Origin: Hallella seregens ATCC 51272
Lineage (GTDB): Bacteria; Bacteroidota; Bacteroidia; Bacteroidales; Bacteroidaceae
Reading direction: 5' to 3'
NCBI RefSeq assembly: GCF_000518545.1
Contig: NZ_JADU01000009.1
Location: forward strand, 62,001-126,000
Length of the DNA stretch: 64,000 bases
Shown: positions 43,099-49,658 of the stretch, piece after piece
How the letters are laid out: every line of letters begins with the position of its first letter
How positions within the stretch are numbered: position 1 is the stretch's first letter
Position numbers and translations under genes: made by a program
Notes under the pieces: generated by a model
What the model saw: the letters and a program-made list of their open reading frames with translations, nothing else
Databases searched by the model: none
What the model was told of the DNA's origin: nothing

Positions 43099-45153
43099 TT
43101 ACTTGATGAGTTCGATGCTGCGCTTGAGGAACTTGTCGAGTGCCTCTCCCTTGAGCATTCCATTCTGGAGCAGGGCCAGATCGATGAGCTGGTGCACGAC
43201 GCGGTTGCCGGCAGCACAGTCGGAAAGTATCTGTTTCCGCTTGTCGCGCTGCTCGCTCACCGCCTTTTCGGTGTTCTGCACATCGTCCTTTTCTTCCTGC
43301 GTCAGCTCCTCGGGCTTCTTGCCGTCCTGGCTCTGATGCAGGGCAGCCAGGCGTGCCTGCAATCCCTTGAGCTCGCTGTCGACCGGCTTCAGAGCCTCTG
43401 CCGTGCCGGCGTTCACCTCGTCGAGCACCTGCTTGACCAGCGCATGATCGGCATTGAGCACCACGGTATAGCTGTCGGGCATCTGGCCATAGAAGCTCAT
43501 TCCCGGCTGGAAATGGCTCATTTCCTTCATACGGCGCATGTACTCGCTCTGGGTAATGACAACGGGCATGCCCATCTCTCCCAGCGACTCCACATCGACA
43601 TTGAACATCGCCTTGTCCATTTTGGGCATCTGAGAGCTGAATACGGCTGACAGATTGTCACGGTCGGCCTCGGCCACGGCACCCTTTTTGGCATCGTCTT
43701 TCACGATGAGCCGGTCGATGATGTCGGCGTCCACGCGGGTGAACCGACTCTTCTCGAGCTTCTGTTCGAGCATGCTCACCATCGGCACATCGAGCTGGCC
43801 ATCGAGCCAGAGCACGCTGTAGCCCTTGCTCTGGGCACTGGCCACGTAGGCGTACTGCTCTTCCTTGTTGGTGGCGTAGAGGTAAACGAGGTTGCCGTCC
43901 TTGTCGGTTTGCGCGTCCTTGATGAGGGTTTTGTACTCCTCGAAAGTGAAATGCTTGCCGTCCACGTCCTTGAACAGGGCGAAGTCCTTGGCGCGCTCGT
44001 AGAAGTCTTCCTGCGAGAGCATGCCGTAATTGATGAACAGACGCAGGTCGTCCCACTTCTTCTCGTAGTCCTGTCGGTCGGTTTTGAAGATCTGTTGCAG
44101 CCGGTCGGCCACCTTCTTGGTGATGTAGGTCGAGATCTTTTTCACGTTGGCATCGCTCTGCAGATAGCTGCGACTCACGTTCAACGGGATGTCGGGCGAG
44201 TCGATGACACCGTGGAGCAGCGTCAGGAAATCGGGCACGATGCCCTCCACCTGGTCGGTGACGAACACCTGATTGCAGTAGAGCTGAATCTTGTTGCGCT
44301 GCAATTCGAGATTGTTCTGCACGCGCGGGAAATAGAGAATGCCCGTGAGATGGAACGGGAAGTCCACGTTGAGGTGAATCCAGAACAGCGGTTCGTCCTG
44401 CATGGGATAGAGCGTGCGGTAGAAGTTCTTGTAGTCCTCATCCTTCAGTGAAGCGGGTGCCTTGGTCCAGAGCGGCTCCACATGGTTGATGATGTTGTCC
44501 TCGTCGGTGTCCACTTGCTTGCCGTCTTTCCACTCGGTCTTCTTGCCGAAGGCCACGGGCACGGCCATGAACTTGCAGTATTTGTTGAGCAATGCCTCGA
44601 TGCGGGCCTTGTCGAGGAACTCCTTGCAGTCGTCGGCGATGTGGAGCACGATGTCTGTACCGCGGTCGGTCTTGTCGGCATCCTCGATCGTGAACGAGGG
44701 CGAGCCGTCGCAACTCCAGCGCACGGGCTGTGCGTCCTCCCGGTAAGAGCGGGTGACAATGTCCACCCGGTCGGCCACCATGAAGCTGGAATAGAAACCC
44801 AATCCGAAGTGACCGATGATGGCATTGGCCTCGTCCTTGTACTTGTCGAGGAAGTCGGTGACGCCCGAGAAGGCTATCTGATTGATGTATTTGTCGATTT
44901 CTTCGGCCGTCATGCCCAGTCCGTGGTCGCTGATGGTGAGCGTCTTGGCCTCCGGATCGAGGGCGATGCGGATGGTCTCGTCGCCCACTTCGCCCTTGAA
45001 GTCGCCCTTTTGGGCCAGGGTGCGCAGCTTCTGTGTGGCATCGACGGCATTGGAAACCATCTCGCGAAGAAAGATTTCATGGTCTGAGTAGAGGAACTTT
45101 TTGATGACGGGGAAGATGTTCTCCGTGGTAACCCCGATATTTCCTTTTTTCAT
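43099..45153 (-). CDS. htpG: Hsp90-family chaperone HtpG
   Basis: A 684-aa ATP-dependent chaperone. The N-terminal ATPase domain shows IFLREMVSNAVDATQKLRTLA, DHGLGMTAEEI and IGHFGLGFYSSFMVADRV. The middle domain contains LYFPRVQNN and PLNVSRSYLQSD; the C-terminal dimerisation domain ends DKFLKRSIELIK. The ATG at 45153 (MKKGNIGVTTENIFPVIKK) starts the family core; an in-frame extension upstream is unlike Hsp90. No TAnnTTTG box was found upstream, which leaves room for a stress-specific promoter. Confidence 0.96.
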   Translation of the reverse strand: MKKGNIGVTTENIFPVIKKFLYSDHEIFLREMVSNAVDATQKLRTLAQKGDFKGEVGDETIRIALDPEAKTLTISDHGLGMTAEEIDKYINQIAFSGVTDFLDKYKDEANAIIGHFGLGFYSSFMVADRVDIVTRSYREDAQPVRWSCDGSPSFTIEDADKTDRGTDIVLHIADDCKEFLDKARIEALLNKYCKFMAVPVAFGKKTEWKDGKQVDTDEDNIINHVEPLWTKAPASLKDEDYKNFYRTLYPMQDEPLFWIHLNVDFPFHLTGILYFPRVQNNLELQRNKIQLYCNQVFVTDQVEGIVPDFLTLLHGVIDSPDIPLNVSRSYLQSDANVKKISTYITKKVADRLQQIFKTDRQDYEKKWDDLRLFINYGMLSQEDFYERAKDFALFKDVDGKHFTFEEYKTLIKDAQTDKDGNLVYLYATNKEEQYAYVASAQSKGYSVLWLDGQLDVPMVSMLEQKLEKSRFTRVDADIIDRLIVKDDAKKGAVAEADRDNLSAVFSSQMPKMDKAMFNVDVESLGEMGMPVVITQSEYMRRMKEMSHFQPGMSFYGQMPDSYTVVLNADHALVKQVLDEVNAGTAEALKPVDSELKGLQARLAALHQSQDGKKPEELTQEEKDDVQNTEKAVSEQRDKRKQILSDCAAGNRVVHQLIDLALLQNGMLKGEALDKFLKRSIELIK

Positions 45154-45470
45154 CGTTAATGATTTATTGTATTCAGTTACATGGGCTGACTTTGCAAAAA
45201 ATGTGCCAAGCCGCGGTCGCGTGCACGGCCGCCCCGCCCGCATTCAAAGTTTTTTTGAAGATTTACCGAATTCTTGACACGGCGCGTTGAAATAATCTTT
45301 ATATTTGCAACATAGATTCATTTCAATAGGTTAAGGTTAGTTTTTTAAAAGGTTAAAAGGCCCCAATCCGAGTAGTGATACCGTGGATTGGGGTATTTGT
45401 TTGCCCCTTGCGGGCCGTGCAAACGGCCCTTCGGCCCGACATGACCGAAGAGCCATCCACACCGGAAAAC
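45154..45470. other. Intergenic region between htpG and the lipoprotein gene
   Basis: Holds a plus-strand promoter-like box at 45300 and a hairpin at 45361-45393; see the separate entry for a possible short RNA. No coding sequence is supported. Confidence 0.5.
45300..45403 (+). ncRNA. Candidate small RNA (TATATTTG box to CCCCAATCC hairpin)
   Basis: A TATATTTG box (45300-45307) is followed, about 55 nt on, by a CCCCAATCC (45361-45369) / GGATTGGGG (45385-45393) hairpin ending in TATTTGTTTG. The implied transcript is about 90 nt, with GGTTAAGG and AAAAGGTTAAAAGG words before the hairpin. The hairpin also has a U-rich minus-strand flank (CCTTTTAACCTTTT). It may therefore simply terminate the gene at 45471, with the promoter box being chance. 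Confidence 0.35.
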
Positions 45471-45836
45471 TTAATCGTTCTTGAATCCCACGACACCCGT
45501 GAGCCCTGCGTCGAGGTAGAAGGTCTGGCGCAGGGTGTCGCCACCCGCCACATAGCGCACGTGGATGAAGTGGAGTTTGGGCGTGGGCGCCACGTAGGCC
45601 GCATGGCCGTGGGCACGCAACTGCCCGGCGGCGGCGGCGCGGACGCGCATGACCTGCACCACGGAGTCGGTGACGAAGAACGTGGAGTCCATCTTCGACC
45701 ACTCCAGCACCTCGGCGTCGGCCAGTCCCATGTCGCGCCCCATGAAGTCGCGAACCAGCCCACGCGCCTGGCGCGACTCGCCGCACCCCACGAGGAGCAG
45801 TGCGGCCAGGGCTGCTGCTGCAAACCATCGCATCAT
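45471..45836 (-). CDS. Small lipoprotein of unknown function
   Basis: A 121-aa lipoprotein (lipobox LLLVGC, Cys18). The mature part has ARGLVRDFMGRDMGLADAEVLEWSKMDSTFFVTDSVVQVMR and a strand-rich C-terminus (LHFIHVRYVAGGDTLRQTFYLDAGLTGVVGFKND). It recalls short uncharacterised Bacteroidales lipoproteins. It starts 4 nt after the pepD stop codon and so is translated from the same mRNA. No function is offered. Confidence 0.75.
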   Translation of the reverse strand: MMRWFAAAALAALLLVGCGESRQARGLVRDFMGRDMGLADAEVLEWSKMDSTFFVTDSVVQVMRVRAAAAGQLRAHGHAAYVAPTPKLHFIHVRYVAGGDTLRQTFYLDAGLTGVVGFKND

Positions 45837-45840
45837 GGGC

Positions 45841-47295
45841 CTACTGTTTTGCAGGAATGTTCTTCAGAATCTCGAGCAGGTGATCCCACACCATCTGCAC
45901 CGTGGGGATACTGAGACGCTCGTCGGGCGTATGGACGCAGCGCAGCGTGGGCCCGAAGCTCACCATGTCGAGGTGCGGATACTTCTCGGAGAACAAGCCG
46001 CACTCCAGTCCGGCATGGATGCCTTTCACCTGCGGCTCCTTGCCGAAGAGCTTGCGGTAGGCGTCCACCGTCACCTTGACGAGCTTGGAGTCGGGGTTCA
46101 TCTTCCAGGCGGGATAGCCGTCGTTCTGCACCACATCGGCGCCGGCCAACTGGAACACGGCCTTCACGCTGTCGGCCATGTTGCGCAGATTGCTCATCAC
46201 ATTGGAACGCTGACTGGTCACCACGACCACCTCGCCCTCGCTGCTTTGCACGCTGGCCACGTTGCTCGACGTCTCGACCATCGAGGCCAGGGCCTCGTCC
46301 TGGCACATGGCCAGCACGCCGTTGTCCATGGCCTGCACGGCGCGGATGAGGCCGACACTCACCGTCTTGGGCATCACGGTCTGGGCTTCGGCGCTTTCCA
46401 TGTTCCACACCATGTTCTTGTCGGTCACGTGGAACTCGTCTTCCACCTCGCTTGTAAACACGTTCCAGTCGGCCCGCACCTGCTCCTTCCGGTCGGCCGG
46501 CACGGCAAACACAATCTTTCCGTCGCGCGGAATGGCGTTGTGCATTTTGCCCGAATTCCACTGTGCCAGGCGCAGGTCGAGCTTCTCCTGCTGCATATAG
46601 AGGAAGCGGGCCATGAGCTTGATGGCGTTGGCACGCTTCTTCTCGATGTCGTCGCCCGAGTGGCCGCCGTTGAGTCCCTTGAGCGAGGCCTCGATGAAGA
46701 AGTGTCTTTCAGGAGCCTTCTCGCGCTCGAAGCGGAACGTTGCCGTGGTGTTGATGCCGCCGGCACACGACACGAAGATCTGTCCCTCGTCCTCAGAGTC
46801 GAGGTTGATGAGGTAGTCGCCCGTCATGAAGCCCGCCTTCATGCCGAAGGCGCCCGTGAGGCCGGTCTCCTCGTCGCGTGTGAACACGCACTCGATGGGG
46901 CCGTGCTCCAGGTCGTCGGAGTCGAGCAGGGCCAGCTCGATGGCCACGCCGATACCGTCGTCGGCCCCCAGCGTGGTGCCCTTGGCGTGCAGCCAGTCGC
47001 CCTCCACATAGGTCTGGATGGCGTCTTTATGGAAGTCAAAGTCCACGTCGACCAGCTTGTCGCACACCATGTCCATGTGGCTTTGCAGCACGGTGACGGC
47101 CCGCTGCTCATAGCCTTTCGAGGCGGGCTTGCGGATGATGACATTGCCCGTCTCGTCGACCAGCGTCTCGAGGCCGCGCTTGCGGCCGAACTCCTTGAGG
47201 TATGCTATCATCTGTTCCTCGTGCTTCGAGGGGCGGGGAATCTGGTTGATCCTTGCGAATTGCTCGAAAACACGAGCCGGTTTCAATTCTGCCAT
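45841..47295 (-). CDS. pepD: Aminoacyl-histidine dipeptidase (M20 family)
   Basis: A 484-aa zinc dipeptidase. Metal-site motifs are VTVLQSHMDMV, GTTLGADDGIGVA, FTRDEETGLTGAFG and INLDSEDEG; a lid domain with GLNGGHSGDDI follows, and the late His-Ala-GLECGLF segment completes the site. The N-terminus FEQFARINQIPRPSKHEEQM fits cytosolic PepD/carnosinase-type enzymes. It precedes a small lipoprotein gene by 4 nt. A -7 box on the minus strand at 47431-47424 would give a leader of about 120 nt. Confidence 0.94.
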   Translation of the reverse strand: MAELKPARVFEQFARINQIPRPSKHEEQMIAYLKEFGRKRGLETLVDETGNVIIRKPASKGYEQRAVTVLQSHMDMVCDKLVDVDFDFHKDAIQTYVEGDWLHAKGTTLGADDGIGVAIELALLDSDDLEHGPIECVFTRDEETGLTGAFGMKAGFMTGDYLINLDSEDEGQIFVSCAGGINTTATFRFEREKAPERHFFIEASLKGLNGGHSGDDIEKKRANAIKLMARFLYMQQEKLDLRLAQWNSGKMHNAIPRDGKIVFAVPADRKEQVRADWNVFTSEVEDEFHVTDKNMVWNMESAEAQTVMPKTVSVGLIRAVQAMDNGVLAMCQDEALASMVETSSNVASVQSSEGEVVVVTSQRSNVMSNLRNMADSVKAVFQLAGADVVQNDGYPAWKMNPDSKLVKVTVDAYRKLFGKEPQVKGIHAGLECGLFSEKYPHLDMVSFGPTLRCVHTPDERLSIPTVQMVWDHLLEILKNIPAKQ

Positions 47296-47342
47296 AACTT
47301 GATGTTTTTAAATTTTATTTTTAAAGGTTTGTCCGTTTTTTC

Positions 47343-47373
47343 TTTGCACTTTGCGCTTTTTGCACTAACTTTG
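47343..47373 (+). promoter_or_regulatory. Promoter (TTTG, 19 nt, TAACTTTG) for the small membrane protein / OmpH pair
   Basis: TTTG (47343-47346) and TAACTTTG (47366-47373) are 19 nt apart; the ATG is at 47438. Confidence 0.72.
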
Positions 47374-47423
47374 CAGCGTTCGTGTGTCAGGACGCATGCC
47401 CCGACGGCGCGCCCACGACACTG

Positions 47424-47431
47424 CAAAGTTA
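47424..47431 (-). promoter_or_regulatory. -7 box TAACTTTG, possible pepD promoter
   Basis: On the minus strand TAACTTTG at 47431-47424 would start pepD transcription near 47418, downstream of the opposing plus promoter, so the two transcripts would overlap by roughly 40 nt. No -33 element seen. Confidence 0.45.
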
Positions 47432-47437
47432 ATAAAA

Positions 47438-47632
47438 ATGACAGAATCTCTGCTCTGCAGCGTGTTAATAATTGCTATTGCCGTGGCCCTGCTGGCCGTC
47501 AAGCTGGTGTTTCGGCGCAACGGCCGCTTCAGCTCCCAACACATCCACGACAGCAAGGCCATGCGCGACCGAGGCATCCACTGCGTGCTCGACCAGGATC
47601 GCGAGGCACGCCGCGCCGGCAAGGCCTGCTGA
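47438..47632 (+). CDS. Small conserved membrane protein, 64 aa
   Basis: One N-terminal membrane helix (about 4-22, SLLCSVLIIAIAVALLAVKLVF) precedes a basic segment and the motif HIHDSKAMRDRGIHCVLDQDREARR. I recall similar short 'HxxxNKAxRxRGIxCxxxQDREA' proteins across Bacteroidales, without known function. It has its own promoter and is 46 nt upstream of the OmpH-like gene. Confidence 0.75.
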   Translation: MTESLLCSVLIIAIAVALLAVKLVFRRNGRFSSQHIHDSKAMRDRGIHCVLDQDREARRAGKAC

Positions 47633-47678
47633 ACGCCGCCCCACAGCATGAGAACAAAAGGACAAAACAGATATTGAA

Positions 47679-48293
47679 ATGAACAAGAACCGCATTTTCC
47701 GCACAATGGCCGTGGCCGCACTGGCCACCGTGTGCCTGGCATCCTGTGACAAGAGCAAGCCCCAAATGGACGAGAAAGCCGCGCCCGCCGCTGCCGCCAC
47801 GGCCGCCGGCACCAAGATGGCCTACGTTGAGGTGGACTCCATCATGGTGCAGTACAACTTCTGCAAGGAGTACAGCAAGATACTCCAACAGAAAGGAAAC
47901 AACATCCAGAAGACCTTGGCCAACAAGCAGCAGCAGCTCCAGGCCGCCGCTGCCAACTTCCAACAGAAGGTGCAGGCCAACGCTTACACCCGCGAGCAGG
48001 CCGAGGCCGTGCAGGCCGGACTGCAGAAACAGAACAACGACCTCCAGGCATTGAACCAGCGGCTCAGCTCGGAGTTCCAGGCCGAGACCGACCAATTCAA
48101 CAAGGCGCTCCACGACTCGCTGCAGCACTACCTGGCCATCTACAACAAGAACAAGAAATATGGTATGATCTTCGCCAAGCAGGGCGACAACGTGCTCTAT
48201 GCCGACAAGGCCTACGACATCACCAACGAGGTGGTGGCCGGGCTGAACAAGGCCTACAAGGGCAAGGCCGCCGCCGACAAGTCGAAGAAATAA
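47679..48293 (+). CDS. OmpH/Skp-like lipoprotein
   Basis: A 204-aa protein with lipobox Cys23 (VCLASC). After an Ala-rich linker comes MAYVEVDSIMVQYNFCKEYSKIL, the start of the OmpH fold, and then a long coiled coil (about 65-145, Gln/Ala/Lys-rich). The C-terminus returns to the body strand (YGMIFAKQGDNVLYADKAYDITNEVVAGLN). Skp chaperones carry outer-membrane proteins across the periplasm; lipid anchoring here means it works at a membrane surface. It is followed by the tRNA-Arg promoter. Confidence 0.85.
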   Translation: MNKNRIFRTMAVAALATVCLASCDKSKPQMDEKAAPAAAATAAGTKMAYVEVDSIMVQYNFCKEYSKILQQKGNNIQKTLANKQQQLQAAAANFQQKVQANAYTREQAEAVQAGLQKQNNDLQALNQRLSSEFQAETDQFNKALHDSLQHYLAIYNKNKKYGMIFAKQGDNVLYADKAYDITNEVVAGLNKAYKGKAAADKSKK

Positions 48294-48328
48294 AAAAAGG
48301 CGAGTACGGCAAAAAAGACCGGCAAATG

Positions 48329-48360
48329 TTTGGTTGTTCGGGAAAAACGCCGTACCTTTG
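48329..48360 (+). promoter_or_regulatory. Promoter (TTTG, 20 nt, TACCTTTG) for the tRNA-Arg pair
   Basis: TTTG (48329-48332) and TACCTTTG (48353-48360) are spaced by 20 nt, 21 nt before the first tRNA. Confidence 0.75.
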
Positions 48361-48381
48361 CACTCGCTTACAAGGCAGCAT

Positions 48382-48455
48382 GGCTTCGTAGCTCAACTGA
48401 ATAGAGCATCTGACTACGGATCAGAAGGTTCCGGGTTTGAATCCCAGCGAAGTCA
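48382..48455 (+). tRNA. tRNA-Arg(ACG), copy 1
   Basis: A 74-nt cloverleaf. The acceptor stem GGCTTCG pairs with CGAAGTC (one G-U), with discriminator A at 48455 and no encoded CCA. The anticodon stem TCTGA/TCAGA holds the loop CTACGGA, anticodon ACG, which reads CGN after A34-to-inosine editing. The T stem CCGGG/CCCAG has a C-A mismatch at its second pair, unlike copy 2. Otherwise intact. Confidence 0.9.
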
Positions 48456-48486
48456 CTCCTCCCCCTGCAAGCATCACCAACGGCTT

Positions 48487-48560
48487 GGCTCCGTAGCTCA
48501 ACTGAATAGAGCATCTGACTACGGATCAGAAGGTTACAGGTTTGAATCCTGTCGGAGTCA
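48487..48560 (+). tRNA. tRNA-Arg(ACG), copy 2
   Basis: A 74-nt cloverleaf 31 nt after copy 1, identical in D and anticodon arms. The acceptor stem GGCTCCG/CGGAGTC shows a compensated change relative to copy 1. The T stem ACAGG/CCTGT pairs fully. Discriminator A at 48560 is followed by CCA (48561-48563), which may be encoded or chance. Confidence 0.95.
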
Positions 48561-48568
48561 CCACAGAT

Positions 48569-48608
48569 AAAGGATGTACAGCGCACGCTATACGTCCTTT
48601 TTGTTTTG
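48569..48608 (+). terminator. Terminator of the tRNA-Arg transcript
   Basis: AAAGGATGTA (48569-48578) pairs with TACGTCCTTT (48591-48600, one G-U) and is followed by TTGTTTTG. Confidence 0.75.
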
Positions 48609-49055
48609 CCCCCACCCGGTGCAATGACCTCCGTCACCCATTGGAACAATCTCCGCCAACCCTTGGTACGCCCACCACCACTCGGCGCCGTCACCCACCC
48701 CACCCTTTCACCGCCGTCCGTTTGCGCCGTCATCGCGTGGCCGTTACGGCATAATCGCGCAGCGTTTGCACCGTCGTCGCGCGGCCATTACGGCGTAACG
48801 GCAACGCCGTTGCGCCGCCAAGAAAACACCGCGGCGGCGCAGTGGTGACACGACGAAAAAAGCCGCCGCCCGCCCCCACGCCCCGAGGCCCCGCCGAACA
48901 CCCACCCGTGCCGCCCGAAGAAACGTGACAAATGGCCCCGCCGGCCAGTCCGCATGCATGCCCCACTCCCCCGGCGGCGGCGGCAAAGACTTGAATATTA
49001 GACACTTCGACCAAGAATTTTAACCCATCACACCGAAAAAAACCGAAATAAGTTT
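48609..49055. other. Intergenic region holding repeat array E
   Basis: GC-rich spacer between the tRNAs and the HU gene. It contains array E (48718-48827) and a C-rich stretch (48860-48940). No gene or RNA could be supported. Confidence 0.55.
48718..48827 (+). repeat. 22-bp periodic tandem repeat array E (5 units)
   Basis: Units start at 48718, 48740, 48762, 48784 and 48806. Cores read CCGTTTGCGCCGTCATCGCG, GCCGTTACGGCATAATCGCG, GCGTTTGCACCGTCGTCGCG, GCCATTACGGCGTAACGGC and GCCGTTGCGCCGCC. TTTGCGCCG-type and TTACGGC-type units alternate. Same orientation as arrays A and C. Confidence 0.8.
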
Positions 49056-49084
49056 CCTTATCACGCGAAAAACCCGTATATTTG
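49053..49084 (+). promoter_or_regulatory. Promoter (TTTC, 20 nt, TATATTTG) for the HU gene
   Basis: TATATTTG (49077-49084) has a TTTC at 49053-49056, 20 nt upstream, one base off the -33 consensus. The leader to 49143 is about 50 nt. Confidence 0.6.
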
Positions 49085-49142
49085 CAGACCGCAAAGAAAG
49101 CGTAAGTAAAATTAGATAACAATATAAGACACAAGATCAGCT

Positions 49143-49424
49143 ATGACGAAAGCAGATATCATCAGTGAGATTACTGAGCAGACCGGCCTGCAAAAGAAAG
49201 AGGTGGCCATCGTAATAGAGAGCTTCATGGAAACCGTGAAGAAGTGCATGCTCGAAAAGAAGGAGAACGTGTACCTGCGTGGCTTCGGCAGCTTCATCAT
49301 CAAACACCGCGCCGCCAAGACGGCCCGCGACATCGGTAAGAACACCACCATCACCATCGCCGCCCACGACCTGCCGAGCTTTAAGCCGGCCAAGGCTTTC
49401 GTGGACGAGATGAAAGGCGAATAA
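49143..49424 (+). CDS. HU-family histone-like DNA-binding protein
   Basis: A 93-aa protein beginning MTKADIISEITEQTGLQKKEVAIVIESFMETVKKCM, with the beta-arm region VYLRGFGSFIIKHRAAKTARDIGKNTTITI and C-terminal PSFKPAKAFVDEMK, the full HU/IHF fold. It bends and compacts DNA as a dimer. It is followed by the COX24/bS22-like gene and RNase G on the same strand. HU versus IHF cannot be decided by eye. Confidence 0.93.
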   Translation: MTKADIISEITEQTGLQKKEVAIVIESFMETVKKCMLEKKENVYLRGFGSFIIKHRAAKTARDIGKNTTITIAAHDLPSFKPAKAFVDEMKGE

Positions 49425-49492
49425 TCCCGGCCGCAAACCTCCCGGAAAAAGAACAAACAAATATTATAACCACATTTTAAACATTCAAAGCT

Positions 49493-49582
49493 ATGCCAAA
49501 CGGAAAGAAGAAGAAGGGCCACAAGATGGCCACGCATAAGCGTAAAAAGAGATTACGTAAGAACCGTCACAAGAGCAAGTAA
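49493..49582 (+). CDS. COX24/AURKAIP1-domain mini-protein, probable bS22-like ribosomal protein (29 aa)
   Basis: The ATG at 49493 encodes a 29-residue, extremely basic peptide (MPNGKKKKGHKMATHKRKKR followed by LRKNRHKSK). The KKGHKMATHKRKKRLRKNRHK pattern matches the COX24/AURKAIP1 domain, the bS22-type small-subunit peptide, which I recall as nearly invariant across Bacteroidales. Too short for routine gene calling. It lies 68 nt after the HU gene and 76 nt before rng, with a GC-rich stem-loop-like segment (about 49600-49630) between it and rng. Confidence 0.8.
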   Translation: MPNGKKKKGHKMATHKRKKRLRKNRHKSK

Positions 49583-49658
49583 GCCCGAGAGACCGTTCTG
49601 AGGAGGGGGCCCGCCTTTGCGGCGCGCCCCTTTCTTCATTCAAACAAAAGTTTAGGAA

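Noticed and set aside
45274..45305. A sigma-70-like TTGACA with TATATT at 45300
   Set aside because: Spacing is 20 nt and Bacteroidetes primary sigma does not use this consensus; only the TATATTTG box was kept, at low confidence.
48382..48455. tRNA-Arg copy 1 as a pseudogene
   Set aside because: One C-A mismatch in the T stem is tolerable, and the acceptor stem shows a compensated change, so it is more likely functional.
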